NCBI RefSeq assembly: GCF_900113255.1
Contig: NZ_FOOR01000003.1
Location: forward strand, 124,001-188,000
Direction of reading: 5' to 3'
DNA: 64,000 nt
Source of the DNA: Novosphingobium sp. CF614
Lineage (GTDB): Bacteria; Pseudomonadota; Alphaproteobacteria; Sphingomonadales; Sphingomonadaceae
Part shown: positions 52,802 through 60,364 of the stretch, in pieces
Layout: every line of letters begins with the position of its first letter
Numbering within the stretch: the first letter of the stretch is position 1
Position numbers and translations under genes: made by a program
The notes under the pieces: model-generated
Seen by the model: only the letters and a program-made list of their open reading frames with translations
What the model was told of the DNA's origin: nothing
Database searches by the model: none

Positions 52802-53404
52802 ATGCTCGTCTCCCTCATCATCGCCCAGATCGTCAGCTGGATCGTCATACTGGCGTTCGGCGTGGCCCTGGTCGCGCTGGCCCGGCAAGTCGGCATCCTC
52901 CACATGCGCGTCGCCCCCGCCGGGGCCCTCGCGACCTCCGGCGGGGCCTCGGTCGGCGACGATACCGCCGGCCTCATGGGCCAGACGCTTTCCGGCCAGA
53001 CCCTGGCGCTGGGCGGCCCCAGGCCGGGTATCCCGCTCAGGCTGCTGATGTTCGTTTCCGCCCAGTGCCCACTCTGCAAGGGGCTGATACCGGTCGCGAA
53101 ATCTTTCGCGAAGCATGAACGGGTCGAACTGATCTTCGTGGGCGACGACGAACCGGCGGCGCAGCACGGATTGATCGCGCAGCACGGGCTGACGGCGTAC
53201 CCGTTCGTCAACGACGCGGCGGTCGGGCGGACGCTGGGCGTATCAAAGCTGCCCTTCGCGGTGCTGCTCGACGAACAGGGGCAGATCCTGTCGAAAGGGC
53301 TGGTGAACAGCCGCGAACATCTGGAAAGCCTGATCGTAGCCCATGAAATGGGTGTGCGGACAGTGCAGGACTATATTTCGGGGCTTCGGCATGCGGCCGC
53401 ATGA
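52802..53404 (+). CDS. mauD: Amine dehydrogenase accessory thiol-disulfide protein MauD
   Basis: 200 residues: one N-terminal membrane helix, then a periplasmic thioredoxin-like domain with the active-site CPLC (SAQCPLCKGLIP, about residue 85) and the cis-Pro loop (VSKLPFAVLLD). It works with MauE in disulfide formation of the small subunit. It starts three bases after mauE and is followed by mauA after 24 bases. Confidence 0.92.
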   Translation: MLVSLIIAQIVSWIVILAFGVALVALARQVGILHMRVAPAGALATSGGASVGDDTAGLMGQTLSGQTLALGGPRPGIPLRLLMFVSAQCPLCKGLIPVAKSFAKHERVELIFVGDDEPAAQHGLIAQHGLTAYPFVNDAAVGRTLGVSKLPFAVLLDEQGQILSKGLVNSREHLESLIVAHEMGVRTVQDYISGLRHAAA

Positions 53405-53428
53405 ACCGGTCAATCTTGAGGACGACCG

Positions 53429-53974
53429 ATGAAGAAATTCGACGCCGACGCCGTATGCGAGAAGCTGCTTCGCAAGCAGGCGGGCCGCACTTCGCGCCGC
53501 AGCCTGATCTCGCGCCTGGGCATCGCCCTGGTCGCCGCGCCGGTCTTTCCGCTGCTGCCGGTGAGCCGGGCCGAAGCCGCCAAGCCCGATCGCTCGCCGG
53601 AGGCCAAGACCGCGTTCGCCCGCAGTGCGCAGACTGAAGATGATACCGAGTGCACCTACTGGCGATATTGCGCGATCGACGGCGCGCTGTGCTCGTGCTG
53701 CGGCGGCGGCATCCACACCTGCCCCGCCGGTTCCGAGCCTTCGCCCGTGTCGTGGGTGGGCACCTGCATCAATCCCGACAACGGCAAGGCCTATCTGATC
53801 GCCTACCGCGATTGCTGCGGCAAGCCGATGTGCAACCAGTGCCTGTGCGACAATACCGACCGGGAAACCCAGCTCTACACGCCGCAGCTCAACAACGACA
53901 TCATCTGGTGCTTCGGCACGCAGAGCATGCAGTACCACTGTTCGACGGCAGTGTTGGTCGGCGGGGCGGAATAG
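53429..53974 (+). CDS. mauA: TTQ amine dehydrogenase, small (catalytic) subunit precursor
   Basis: 181 residues. A twin-arginine leader (TSRRSLISRLG) precedes the mature domain. Cys-rich core as in MauA/AauA (CAIDGALCSCCGG, YRDCCGKPMCNQCLC). Trp109 (VSWVGTC) and Trp160 (DIIWCFG) correspond to the two Trp that form tryptophan tryptophylquinone, and Asp128 to the catalytic base of aromatic amine dehydrogenase. The C-terminus (IIWCFGTQSMQYHCST) differs from the common NWCMAN, so it is a divergent member. No mauG, the diheme enzyme that completes TTQ, lies in the window; the aau cluster also lacks one. Confidence 0.92.
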   Translation: MKKFDADAVCEKLLRKQAGRTSRRSLISRLGIALVAAPVFPLLPVSRAEAAKPDRSPEAKTAFARSAQTEDDTECTYWRYCAIDGALCSCCGGGIHTCPAGSEPSPVSWVGTCINPDNGKAYLIAYRDCCGKPMCNQCLCDNTDRETQLYTPQLNNDIIWCFGTQSMQYHCSTAVLVGGAE

Positions 53975-53983
53975 GCGCCAGCC

Positions 53984-54508
53984 ATGTCCGCCCGGAACCG
54001 GCAGTACTTGTTGCTGGCCGCGGGATGCCTGTTGGGGATCGCCAGCTATGCTTCCGCAGGCGATCCGGCGCCGGCGCCGCGGTTCGGCATGCTCGATCCG
54101 GCGCTCGCGCGCTCCGACTATATCGAGAACTGCGGAGGCTGCCACGGCGTGACCGGAAGCACTGCCCCTGCCGCCGTACCCGAGTTGCGCGGCCGGGTCG
54201 GCTACTTCCTGTGCACGCCCGAGACCCGTGCCTATCTGCTGCGGCTGCCCAACGTCGCGCACAGCCGCATCGGCGACGACCAGCGGCTTGCCGAAGTCAT
54301 GAACTATGTCGTCTTCGTGCTCGGCGGGGCCAGCGCGCCGCCTGGCCGCCTCCCCTTCGACGGCGCCGAGGTAGCCCGGGAACGCCGCCACGCGCTGAGC
54401 GCCGCCAACCTTACCGACGAGCGCGCGCGCAACGTCCGGATCGTCATGCGGCAGTGCAACGGGCCGGCGTCCCTGCGGTCGATGTACGATCCGCTCCACT
54501 CAAGATAG
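53984..54508 (+). CDS. Small cytochrome c of the amine dehydrogenase cluster
   Basis: 174 residues with a signal peptide (cut near ASYASAG) and one heme motif CGGCH in YIENCGGCHGV. The C-terminal half is Arg-rich and hydrophilic. It lies 9 bases after mauA, the position of the small monoheme cytochrome in the aau cluster, so it probably carries electrons from the dehydrogenase to the respiratory chain. It could instead help in cofactor maturation, since mauG is absent; a single heme motif argues against a MauG-like role. Confidence 0.85.
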   Translation: MSARNRQYLLLAAGCLLGIASYASAGDPAPAPRFGMLDPALARSDYIENCGGCHGVTGSTAPAAVPELRGRVGYFLCTPETRAYLLRLPNVAHSRIGDDQRLAEVMNYVVFVLGGASAPPGRLPFDGAEVARERRHALSAANLTDERARNVRIVMRQCNGPASLRSMYDPLHSR

Positions 54509-54569
54509 GCGGCAGTGCCGCGCGGTTTGCGGGCATCCCGGCCTTCTTTCGCAAGTGCAATAAAGTGGC

Positions 54570-54598
54570 TTGACCAAATCTTGACGATCGTCCTATCT
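54570..54598 (+). promoter_or_regulatory. Amine-regulon promoter and operator C (qhp operon)
   Basis: TTGACC (54570-54575), 17-base spacer, CTATCT (54593-54598). Palindrome-like TCTTGAC-GATC-GTCCTAT (54579-54596) has the same spacing as copies A and B but a degenerate right half. It lies 57 bases upstream of the qhpA ATG. Confidence 0.7.
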
Positions 54599-54655
54599 TC
54601 GCGTTGACCGGCGGGGATTCCCCGGCTTTCTCCAACTCTGGGGGACACAGCGAAC

Positions 54656-56437
54656 ATGAATTTCGCGCTACGGCCGCGCCTTGGCAACCACCGCGCCATG
54701 ATCCTGCCCTTGCTCGCCGGCATGGTGCTGTCGGCCTCGGTCGTCACGGCGCAGGTCGCCGATCAAGCCGCCGTCGACGAAGCTGGCAAGGATCCCTCGG
54801 ACTGGGCGGAGAAGGAAACCGGCATACCGGTGACGGACAGGCTGACGATCGAGAAGTGCGGATCGTGCCACGCCCCTGACGACAAGGGCAATCTAACGCG
54901 GATTTCCTGGATCCGCGCCACACCCGAAGGCTGGTCGCAGACGATCAAGCGCATGGTCAAGCTCAACGGCCTGGCGATCACGCCGGAGGAAGCGCGCGCG
55001 GTGGTGAAATACCTGGGCACCTGGCACGGGCTTGCTCCGGACGAGGCCAAGCCGGTCATGTACTTCGCCGAACGGCGCGTCCAGGACGAAACGATCATCC
55101 CGAACGAGAACCTGCGTACGAGCTGCGCGGGATGCCACGCCTTCGCTCAACCCATGTCCTCGCGCCGCAGCCACCGCGAATGGGCGCTGCTCCAGAACAT
55201 GCACAAGGCGCTCTATTCGCAGGCGGAGTTTCAACTGAATCGCCCGGCGGACGAGCAGCCTGCGGATAACAAGCCGCCCAAGAAGCCCCTTACCCAGGGC
55301 CAGATCGCCCTGGCATGGCTGAGCAAGGAGGCCGATCTGGGCAGCGCGGCCTGGGCCCAATGGCGTCCGCGCATCCGCACGCCCCGGCTTGGCGGCAAGT
55401 GGATCATTTCCGCGAGCCTGCGCGGGCACGGCCGTTTCGTGGGCACGATGACGATCACCCCTTCGGGCGACGACTTCACCACCACCACGACCTTGCGCTC
55501 GCTCGATACTGGGGCAACCTCCACGCGCACCGGCAAGGGGCTCGTCTATGCCGGCTATTCCTGGCGCGGCACATCGGGCGGGGGGCAGTCCGCCAAGCCG
55601 GACGACATCACCGGGGCGCTGCGTGAGACCATGTGGTTCTCGCCGGACCAGACATTTGCCGAAGGCCGCTGGTACTGGGGCGAGTACCACGAATTCGGCC
55701 TGGACGTGAAAATGACGCGCGCCACCGGCGGCCCGGTGATCGCCGCGGTCTCGCCCAGCGCGGTCAAGATCGGGGCCAAAGGCACCGAAGTGCACATCTA
55801 CGGCGACGCCCTGCCCTCCGCGCTGTCCGCCGACGATCTCGATTTCGGCAGCGGCGTGACGGTGCGCAAGGTCGTGACCCTCTCGCCTTCCGAAGCGGTC
55901 GCGACGGTCGATGTATCGGCGGACGCGATCGCCGGCCTGCACGACGTCGCCGTGAACGGCGTGACGCTGACCAAGGCCCTGCCGGTGTACGGCAGCATCG
56001 ACTATCTGAAGGTGGTTCCCGAAACCTCGCTCGCGCATCTGGGCGGCATCAAGTACGGCAAGGGCTACGAGCAGTTCGAGGCCGTGGCCTGGTCGAACGG
56101 TGCGGACGGCAAGCCCAATACCGGCCCCGATACCGGCGATGATTTCCCGGTCATGCCGATCGCCGCCGACTGGACGATGGGAGAATTCCCGACCGTCACT
56201 TACGACGACGACGTCAAGTACGTCGGCACGCTCGGCACGGCCGGTTTCTTCACGCCGAACGTCGAAGGGCCCAATCCGGAGCGCCGGTTCAGCCGCAACA
56301 ACTATGGCGAGGTCTGGGTGGTCGCGACCGCCAGGACTCTCAAGGACAAGCTCGGCAAGCCGCTGAGCGCGCGGGCCTACCTTGTCACCACGGTGCCGAC
56401 GTATCGGCGCTGGGACCAGCCGGAGGTTTCCCAATGA
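54656..56437 (+). CDS. qhpA: Quinohemoprotein amine dehydrogenase, alpha subunit (diheme)
   Basis: 593 residues with a signal peptide (ends near VVTAQ). Two c-type heme motifs, CGSCH at 68-72 and CAGCH near 158, form the N-terminal diheme domain. Three beta-sandwich domains follow (Ig/OB-like, about 230-590), as in the Paracoccus and Pseudomonas enzymes. It accepts electrons from the CTQ cofactor in the gamma subunit and passes them on in the periplasm. It is the first gene of the qhp operon, and its stop overlaps qhpD (ATGA). Confidence 0.94.
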   Translation: MNFALRPRLGNHRAMILPLLAGMVLSASVVTAQVADQAAVDEAGKDPSDWAEKETGIPVTDRLTIEKCGSCHAPDDKGNLTRISWIRATPEGWSQTIKRMVKLNGLAITPEEARAVVKYLGTWHGLAPDEAKPVMYFAERRVQDETIIPNENLRTSCAGCHAFAQPMSSRRSHREWALLQNMHKALYSQAEFQLNRPADEQPADNKPPKKPLTQGQIALAWLSKEADLGSAAWAQWRPRIRTPRLGGKWIISASLRGHGRFVGTMTITPSGDDFTTTTTLRSLDTGATSTRTGKGLVYAGYSWRGTSGGGQSAKPDDITGALRETMWFSPDQTFAEGRWYWGEYHEFGLDVKMTRATGGPVIAAVSPSAVKIGAKGTEVHIYGDALPSALSADDLDFGSGVTVRKVVTLSPSEAVATVDVSADAIAGLHDVAVNGVTLTKALPVYGSIDYLKVVPETSLAHLGGIKYGKGYEQFEAVAWSNGADGKPNTGPDTGDDFPVMPIAADWTMGEFPTVTYDDDVKYVGTLGTAGFFTPNVEGPNPERRFSRNNYGEVWVVATARTLKDKLGKPLSARAYLVTTVPTYRRWDQPEVSQ

Positions 56438-57900
56438 CCAGCATGACCGCACTCACTTCGGGTCGCTACCGCCGTGGGGAACTGCATGAGTTCGAAGCCG
56501 CCGGGCAGCCGTTCATGTACCTGGTTTCCGCCGGGGCCATCTTCGCCCTCGACGAAGGTGCCAATGCGGTCCTGCGCAAGCTCGGGCAAGTGGACATGAG
56601 CCACGCCGAGCTTGCGCAGGCTCTGCGGGATGCGGGGTACGACCGGGCGGACGCGGAGGAACTGATCCGTGAGCTGCTCTTCGTGCAGGGCATCGTCTCC
56701 GACGCGGTGCGCCCCGCCGTCGCGCCGTCGCCGGCAACCCCGCCCGCCGACTTCCCACTCCAGGCACTGGTGCTCAACGTCACCAACCAGTGCAACCTCG
56801 CCTGCACCTACTGCTACGAATTCGGGGCCGACAAGATCGCTACGCCCCAGGGCAAGCCGAAATTCATGACCCCGGAGACCGCCAAGGCCTCGGTCGATTT
56901 CCTGCTGGAGAAGTCGGCCGGCCACCAGGCGGTGCACATCACCTTCTTCGGCGGCGAGACGCTGATGAACTTCAAGCTGCTGCGCGAAGTCGTGCTCTAC
57001 GCGCGCGGGCGTGCCGAAGCGCAGGGGCGGACCATCGGCTTCAGCCTCACCACCAACGCCACGCTGCTTACGGACGAGATCATCGCGTTCCTCTCCGAAC
57101 ACGAGATCGGCGTCACCGTCAGCATGGACGGTCCGCCGGACTTGCAGGACAAGCACCGCGTGTACAAGTCCGGCAAGGGTTCCTACGCCGTCATCGAACC
57201 GCGCCTTCGCAAGCTGATCGCGCAGCATCGCACGCGGGCGATCACCGCGCGCGTGACGCTGACCGACGGCGTCACCGACGTGATCCGCATTTACCGGCAT
57301 CTGAAGGACGACCTGGGCTTTCACGAGGTCGGCTTCGCGCCCGTCACCAATTCGGGCGACCGGGACTACATGATCGGCGACGGCGCCATGGACGAAGTGC
57401 TGGCCCAGTTTCACGAGCTTGCCGCCGAATGGCTGGAACATGCCCTGCGCGGCGAGATGCACGGCTTCTCCAATGTCAGCGAGACGATCGGCGAACTGAT
57501 CCAGGGCGTCAACAAGTCGCACCCCTGCGGCGCCGGCCTGGGGCTGCTGGGGGTAAGCCCATCGGGCGACCTTTCGCCGTGCCATCGCTTCACCGACGCC
57601 GACACCCACACGCTTGGCCATATCGCCACGGGGATCGACGCGGACAAGCGCGAGGATTTCCTCTCGCGCGGCCACGTGAGCGCCAAGTACGAATGCCAGA
57701 CGTGCTGGGCACGCCCGCTCTGCGCCGGGGGATGCCACCACGAGGCTTTCGTGCGCTACGGCGACACCGGCCATGCCAACCTTCATTATTGCGACTGGAT
57801 CCGGGAATGGACCGACGCCTGCTTGCGCATCTACGGCGCGGTCAGCGTGCAAAATCCCGATTTCCTTGAGCGCTTCGCAGCACGAAAGGGCCTGTCATGA
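56434..57900 (+). CDS. qhpD: Radical SAM maturase of quinohemoprotein amine dehydrogenase
   Basis: 488 residues. The radical SAM motif CNLACTYC (about residues 118-125) is followed by SPASM-type auxiliary cluster cysteines (CGAGLGLLG, SPCHRF, CQTCWARPLCAGGC). The N-terminal 95 residues form a small PqqD-like recognition domain. QhpD makes the three Cys-to-Asp/Glu thioether crosslinks in the gamma subunit before export. The qhpC start overlaps its stop. Confidence 0.95.
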   Translation: MTSMTALTSGRYRRGELHEFEAAGQPFMYLVSAGAIFALDEGANAVLRKLGQVDMSHAELAQALRDAGYDRADAEELIRELLFVQGIVSDAVRPAVAPSPATPPADFPLQALVLNVTNQCNLACTYCYEFGADKIATPQGKPKFMTPETAKASVDFLLEKSAGHQAVHITFFGGETLMNFKLLREVVLYARGRAEAQGRTIGFSLTTNATLLTDEIIAFLSEHEIGVTVSMDGPPDLQDKHRVYKSGKGSYAVIEPRLRKLIAQHRTRAITARVTLTDGVTDVIRIYRHLKDDLGFHEVGFAPVTNSGDRDYMIGDGAMDEVLAQFHELAAEWLEHALRGEMHGFSNVSETIGELIQGVNKSHPCGAGLGLLGVSPSGDLSPCHRFTDADTHTLGHIATGIDADKREDFLSRGHVSAKYECQTCWARPLCAGGCHHEAFVRYGDTGHANLHYCDWIREWTDACLRIYGAVSVQNPDFLERFAARKGLS

Positions 57901-58229
57901 AGCATCTCCGCCCCGTCAACCGGAAGGCAGCGCGGATCGACGCCACTGCGTCGCTGCTGGAAGAGGACGTCGTCGCGCTGCAGCAGCAGCCCCCCAAGCC
58001 GCATATCCCGATGGGCTGCACCTTGTCCTTTTCTCCCGGCTGGGAAGTCGATGCGGGCGGCGGCACGGCGGGCCTGTGCCAGCCGGTCGAGCGCGACATC
58101 TACGATTGCTACGTCACCTGCTTCTGGCCGGTGCAAGTGCCCGACCACGTCAACTATTCGCCCGACTGGGCCAGCAACTGCGCGGTCGCGACCAAGGACT
58201 GGCGCAACCTGGACCTTGTTTTCCCCTGA
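57897..58229 (+). CDS. qhpC: Quinohemoprotein amine dehydrogenase, gamma subunit precursor (CTQ peptide)
   Basis: 110 residues. A leader of about 34 residues starts MKHLRPVNRKAARID and is removed after crosslinking. All crosslink residues of the Paracoccus enzyme are kept, offset by 34: Cys41-Glu50, Cys61-Asp67 and Cys75-Asp83 for the thioethers, and Cys71 with Trp77 for cysteine tryptophylquinone. One extra Cys lies at SNCAVATKDW. The protein has no classical signal peptide, in line with a dedicated exporter (qhpF). Confidence 0.96.
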   Translation: MKHLRPVNRKAARIDATASLLEEDVVALQQQPPKPHIPMGCTLSFSPGWEVDAGGGTAGLCQPVERDIYDCYVTCFWPVQVPDHVNYSPDWASNCAVATKDWRNLDLVFP

Positions 58230-58280
58230 TCGACGGGCCGCACCGGACCCGACGCATTTCACGAGGAAGAGCCACGTAGC

Positions 58281-59366
58281 ATGAAGACGCTTCGCCTTGC
58301 ACTCGCGGCCCTGTTGACCGCATCCGCCGCGGCTTCGTCCGATGCTGCCACGATCGTGCTGGGCGGCTATCCCGACCAGATCCAGTTCGTCGGCGACGCC
58401 GACGGCAAGGTGGTGCAGAAAGTCACGCTGGCGTCCGGCCTTCCGACCAACCTCCAGCTTTCGGCGGACGGCAAGCGCATCTACATCACCACGCTGAGCA
58501 CCAGCGGGATCGAGGTGATGGACGCGGCCACGCGCAAGATCGTCACCAGCCTCAGCCTCAACACGCCGACGACCCGCTACCGGTTCACCGGCGGCGTGCC
58601 CGATCCCACCGGCCGTTATTTCTACATCGTCGGCACGCGGATGGACAAGGAGATCGACCGCTACCGCATCAGCAAGCCCCGCTTCATGACGGTCGACCTC
58701 AAGACCAGGCAGATCGTCCGTGAGGTCGATGTCGACCCGCAGGACGAAACGCCCGCCTACCGGACGCGCCTCGCCATTTCCCCGGACGGCAAGTCTCTCT
58801 ATCTGTTCCAGAAGAAAGTGCTGATCGTCGACACCAGCAATTTCAAGGTGGTCGACCGCATCGACCTCGAAAAACCGGATTTTCCGGGCATGCAGGAAGT
58901 CGGCATCGGCGGCAGCCTGGAGACTCTGCGGGAACCGGGTGTCTACGTCTCGCTGTTCAATGCCGAAGATCCCTACATCCACAACAAGGTGTTCGGCATC
59001 GCCCGGTTCGACCTGTCTTCGCGGGCGTTCACCTTCAAGCCGATCGGCCCCGCGCCCGCGCAGATGGCGGGACTGGAAGTGACGCCCGACGGCAAGGACG
59101 GCTACACCGTCGCGGTCACCGGCGAGTACGGCAACAAGCGCTGCGAGTTCTGGCATTTCGATCTCGCGACCAACGCGGCGCTGGAAAAGGCCGAGTTTCC
59201 CTGCCGTTCCCGCTTCTACTTCGGCATGTCCCGCGACGGCCGAAAACTGTATATCTACGGCGCGGGCTACGACATCGCCGTCTATGACGCGAAGACACTG
59301 AAGATCGAGCAAGATTGGGAACTTACGAACGACATCACGATGGCGGGGATACTGACCCTGCCTTGA
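58281..59366 (+). CDS. qhpB: Quinohemoprotein amine dehydrogenase, beta subunit
   Basis: 361 residues with a signal peptide (cut near SDAAT). The rest is a seven-bladed propeller with repeated (LS)xDGKxxYI segments (LSADGKRIYIT, ISPDGKSLYLF, MSRDGRKLYIY). The propeller covers the gamma subunit and shapes the active-site cavity. It starts 51 bases after qhpC, the largest gap in the operon, with a usable ribosome site (GAGGAAGAG). Confidence 0.94.
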   Translation: MKTLRLALAALLTASAAASSDAATIVLGGYPDQIQFVGDADGKVVQKVTLASGLPTNLQLSADGKRIYITTLSTSGIEVMDAATRKIVTSLSLNTPTTRYRFTGGVPDPTGRYFYIVGTRMDKEIDRYRISKPRFMTVDLKTRQIVREVDVDPQDETPAYRTRLAISPDGKSLYLFQKKVLIVDTSNFKVVDRIDLEKPDFPGMQEVGIGGSLETLREPGVYVSLFNAEDPYIHNKVFGIARFDLSSRAFTFKPIGPAPAQMAGLEVTPDGKDGYTVAVTGEYGNKRCEFWHFDLATNAALEKAEFPCRSRFYFGMSRDGRKLYIYGAGYDIAVYDAKTLKIEQDWELTNDITMAGILTLP

Positions 59367-60364
59367 GCGAGCCCTGGACTGTCACGATCACTGGCGGCGG
59401 CGTGGCGGCGGCATGCTGCAAGCATCTGCTGCGCGAACAAGGCGCGGCGGTCCATGGGACGGCCGACGCCCGGTTGCCCGTGCCGGCGATCATGCTGAGC
59501 GATCCCGCACGGTCGCTGCTGCGCGAATGCCTTGCCAAGCCAGCCCTGTTCGAAAACAATGCCCGGATCACCCGGCGCTTCGTCGCCTGGGGCGGGCATG
59601 AACCGGTCTGCCTGCCGCACGGCGCCGTCATGCTGGGCGCCGGCGACCTGGACTTCGCGTCGCCCGATGCCGGCCCGGCGCCGCGCGCGGCGGACTTCAC
59701 CATCCGGACCTCGCGCCCCGCGCCGGACGAACCCTTGCTGCGCTTCGGGGAACGGATGGGAGAGACAGTCCCCGTGCGCCTGCTCATGCCGGAAGATGCC
59801 GATGCCTGCTGGATCGAATCGGTCGAAGACGGCTGGCTGTTCATGATCCCGTCTGCCGGACAGGGCGGCTGGCTGCTGGCCGTGGGCGCGCCCTGTGCGG
59901 TGCTTCTCGAACAGAGCCGCCATCTCGCCGCCCGTGTCCGAATCGAAGCGCGGCAGGCTGCGCGGTTCGATACCGCCCCGCGCATGCTCGCCGCCATGGC
60001 GGGCGGCGGCTGGCTTGCCTGCGGCTCGAGCGCGATGGCCTTCGATCCGATCTGCGGCGACGGCACCGCGCTCGCCGTGCGGCAGGCCATACTGGCCTGC
60101 GCCGTCGCCCTGGCATGCCGGGAGGGCGAGGACGCCGGCGCGCTGCTCGGCCACTACGAGGCGATGATGACGGCGGCGATGCGCCGGCACTTGCGGCACT
60201 GCTGCGAATTCTATGGTTCCGGCGGAACCGGTCCATGGTGGTGCTTGCAGCAACAGGCGCTGGCGGACGGGTTCGCGGCCTGCACTGCCCGGCTGGAGCG
60301 GGAGCCGCCACCGCGTTTCGCGCTGGAAGGCTTTCGTCTCGTGCGGCGGGAACTGGCGGCATGA
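59363..60364 (+). CDS. qhpG: FAD-dependent monooxygenase QhpG, CTQ biogenesis
   Basis: 333 residues from a TTG that overlaps the qhpB stop (TTGA), giving the start SEPWTVTITGGGVAAACC with an FAD-binding glycine motif; ATGs upstream lie within qhpB. Later flavin-monooxygenase features include GDGTALAVRQAILAC (about residue 230). QhpG dihydroxylates the Trp of the crosslinked gamma subunit on the way to CTQ. Two near-terminal cysteines (HCCEF) are present. Recognition rests on operon position plus the flavoprotein motifs. Confidence 0.88.
   Translation: MSEPWTVTITGGGVAAACCKHLLREQGAAVHGTADARLPVPAIMLSDPARSLLRECLAKPALFENNARITRRFVAWGGHEPVCLPHGAVMLGAGDLDFASPDAGPAPRAADFTIRTSRPAPDEPLLRFGERMGETVPVRLLMPEDADACWIESVEDGWLFMIPSAGQGGWLLAVGAPCAVLLEQSRHLAARVRIEARQAARFDTAPRMLAAMAGGGWLACGSSAMAFDPICGDGTALAVRQAILACAVALACREGEDAGALLGHYEAMMTAAMRRHLRHCCEFYGSGGTGPWWCLQQQALADGFAACTARLEREPPPRFALEGFRLVRRELAA

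Noticed and set aside
53984-54508. Cytochrome after mauA as a MauG homologue
   Set aside because: It has one CxxCH motif and 174 residues; MauG has two hemes and about 350 residues.
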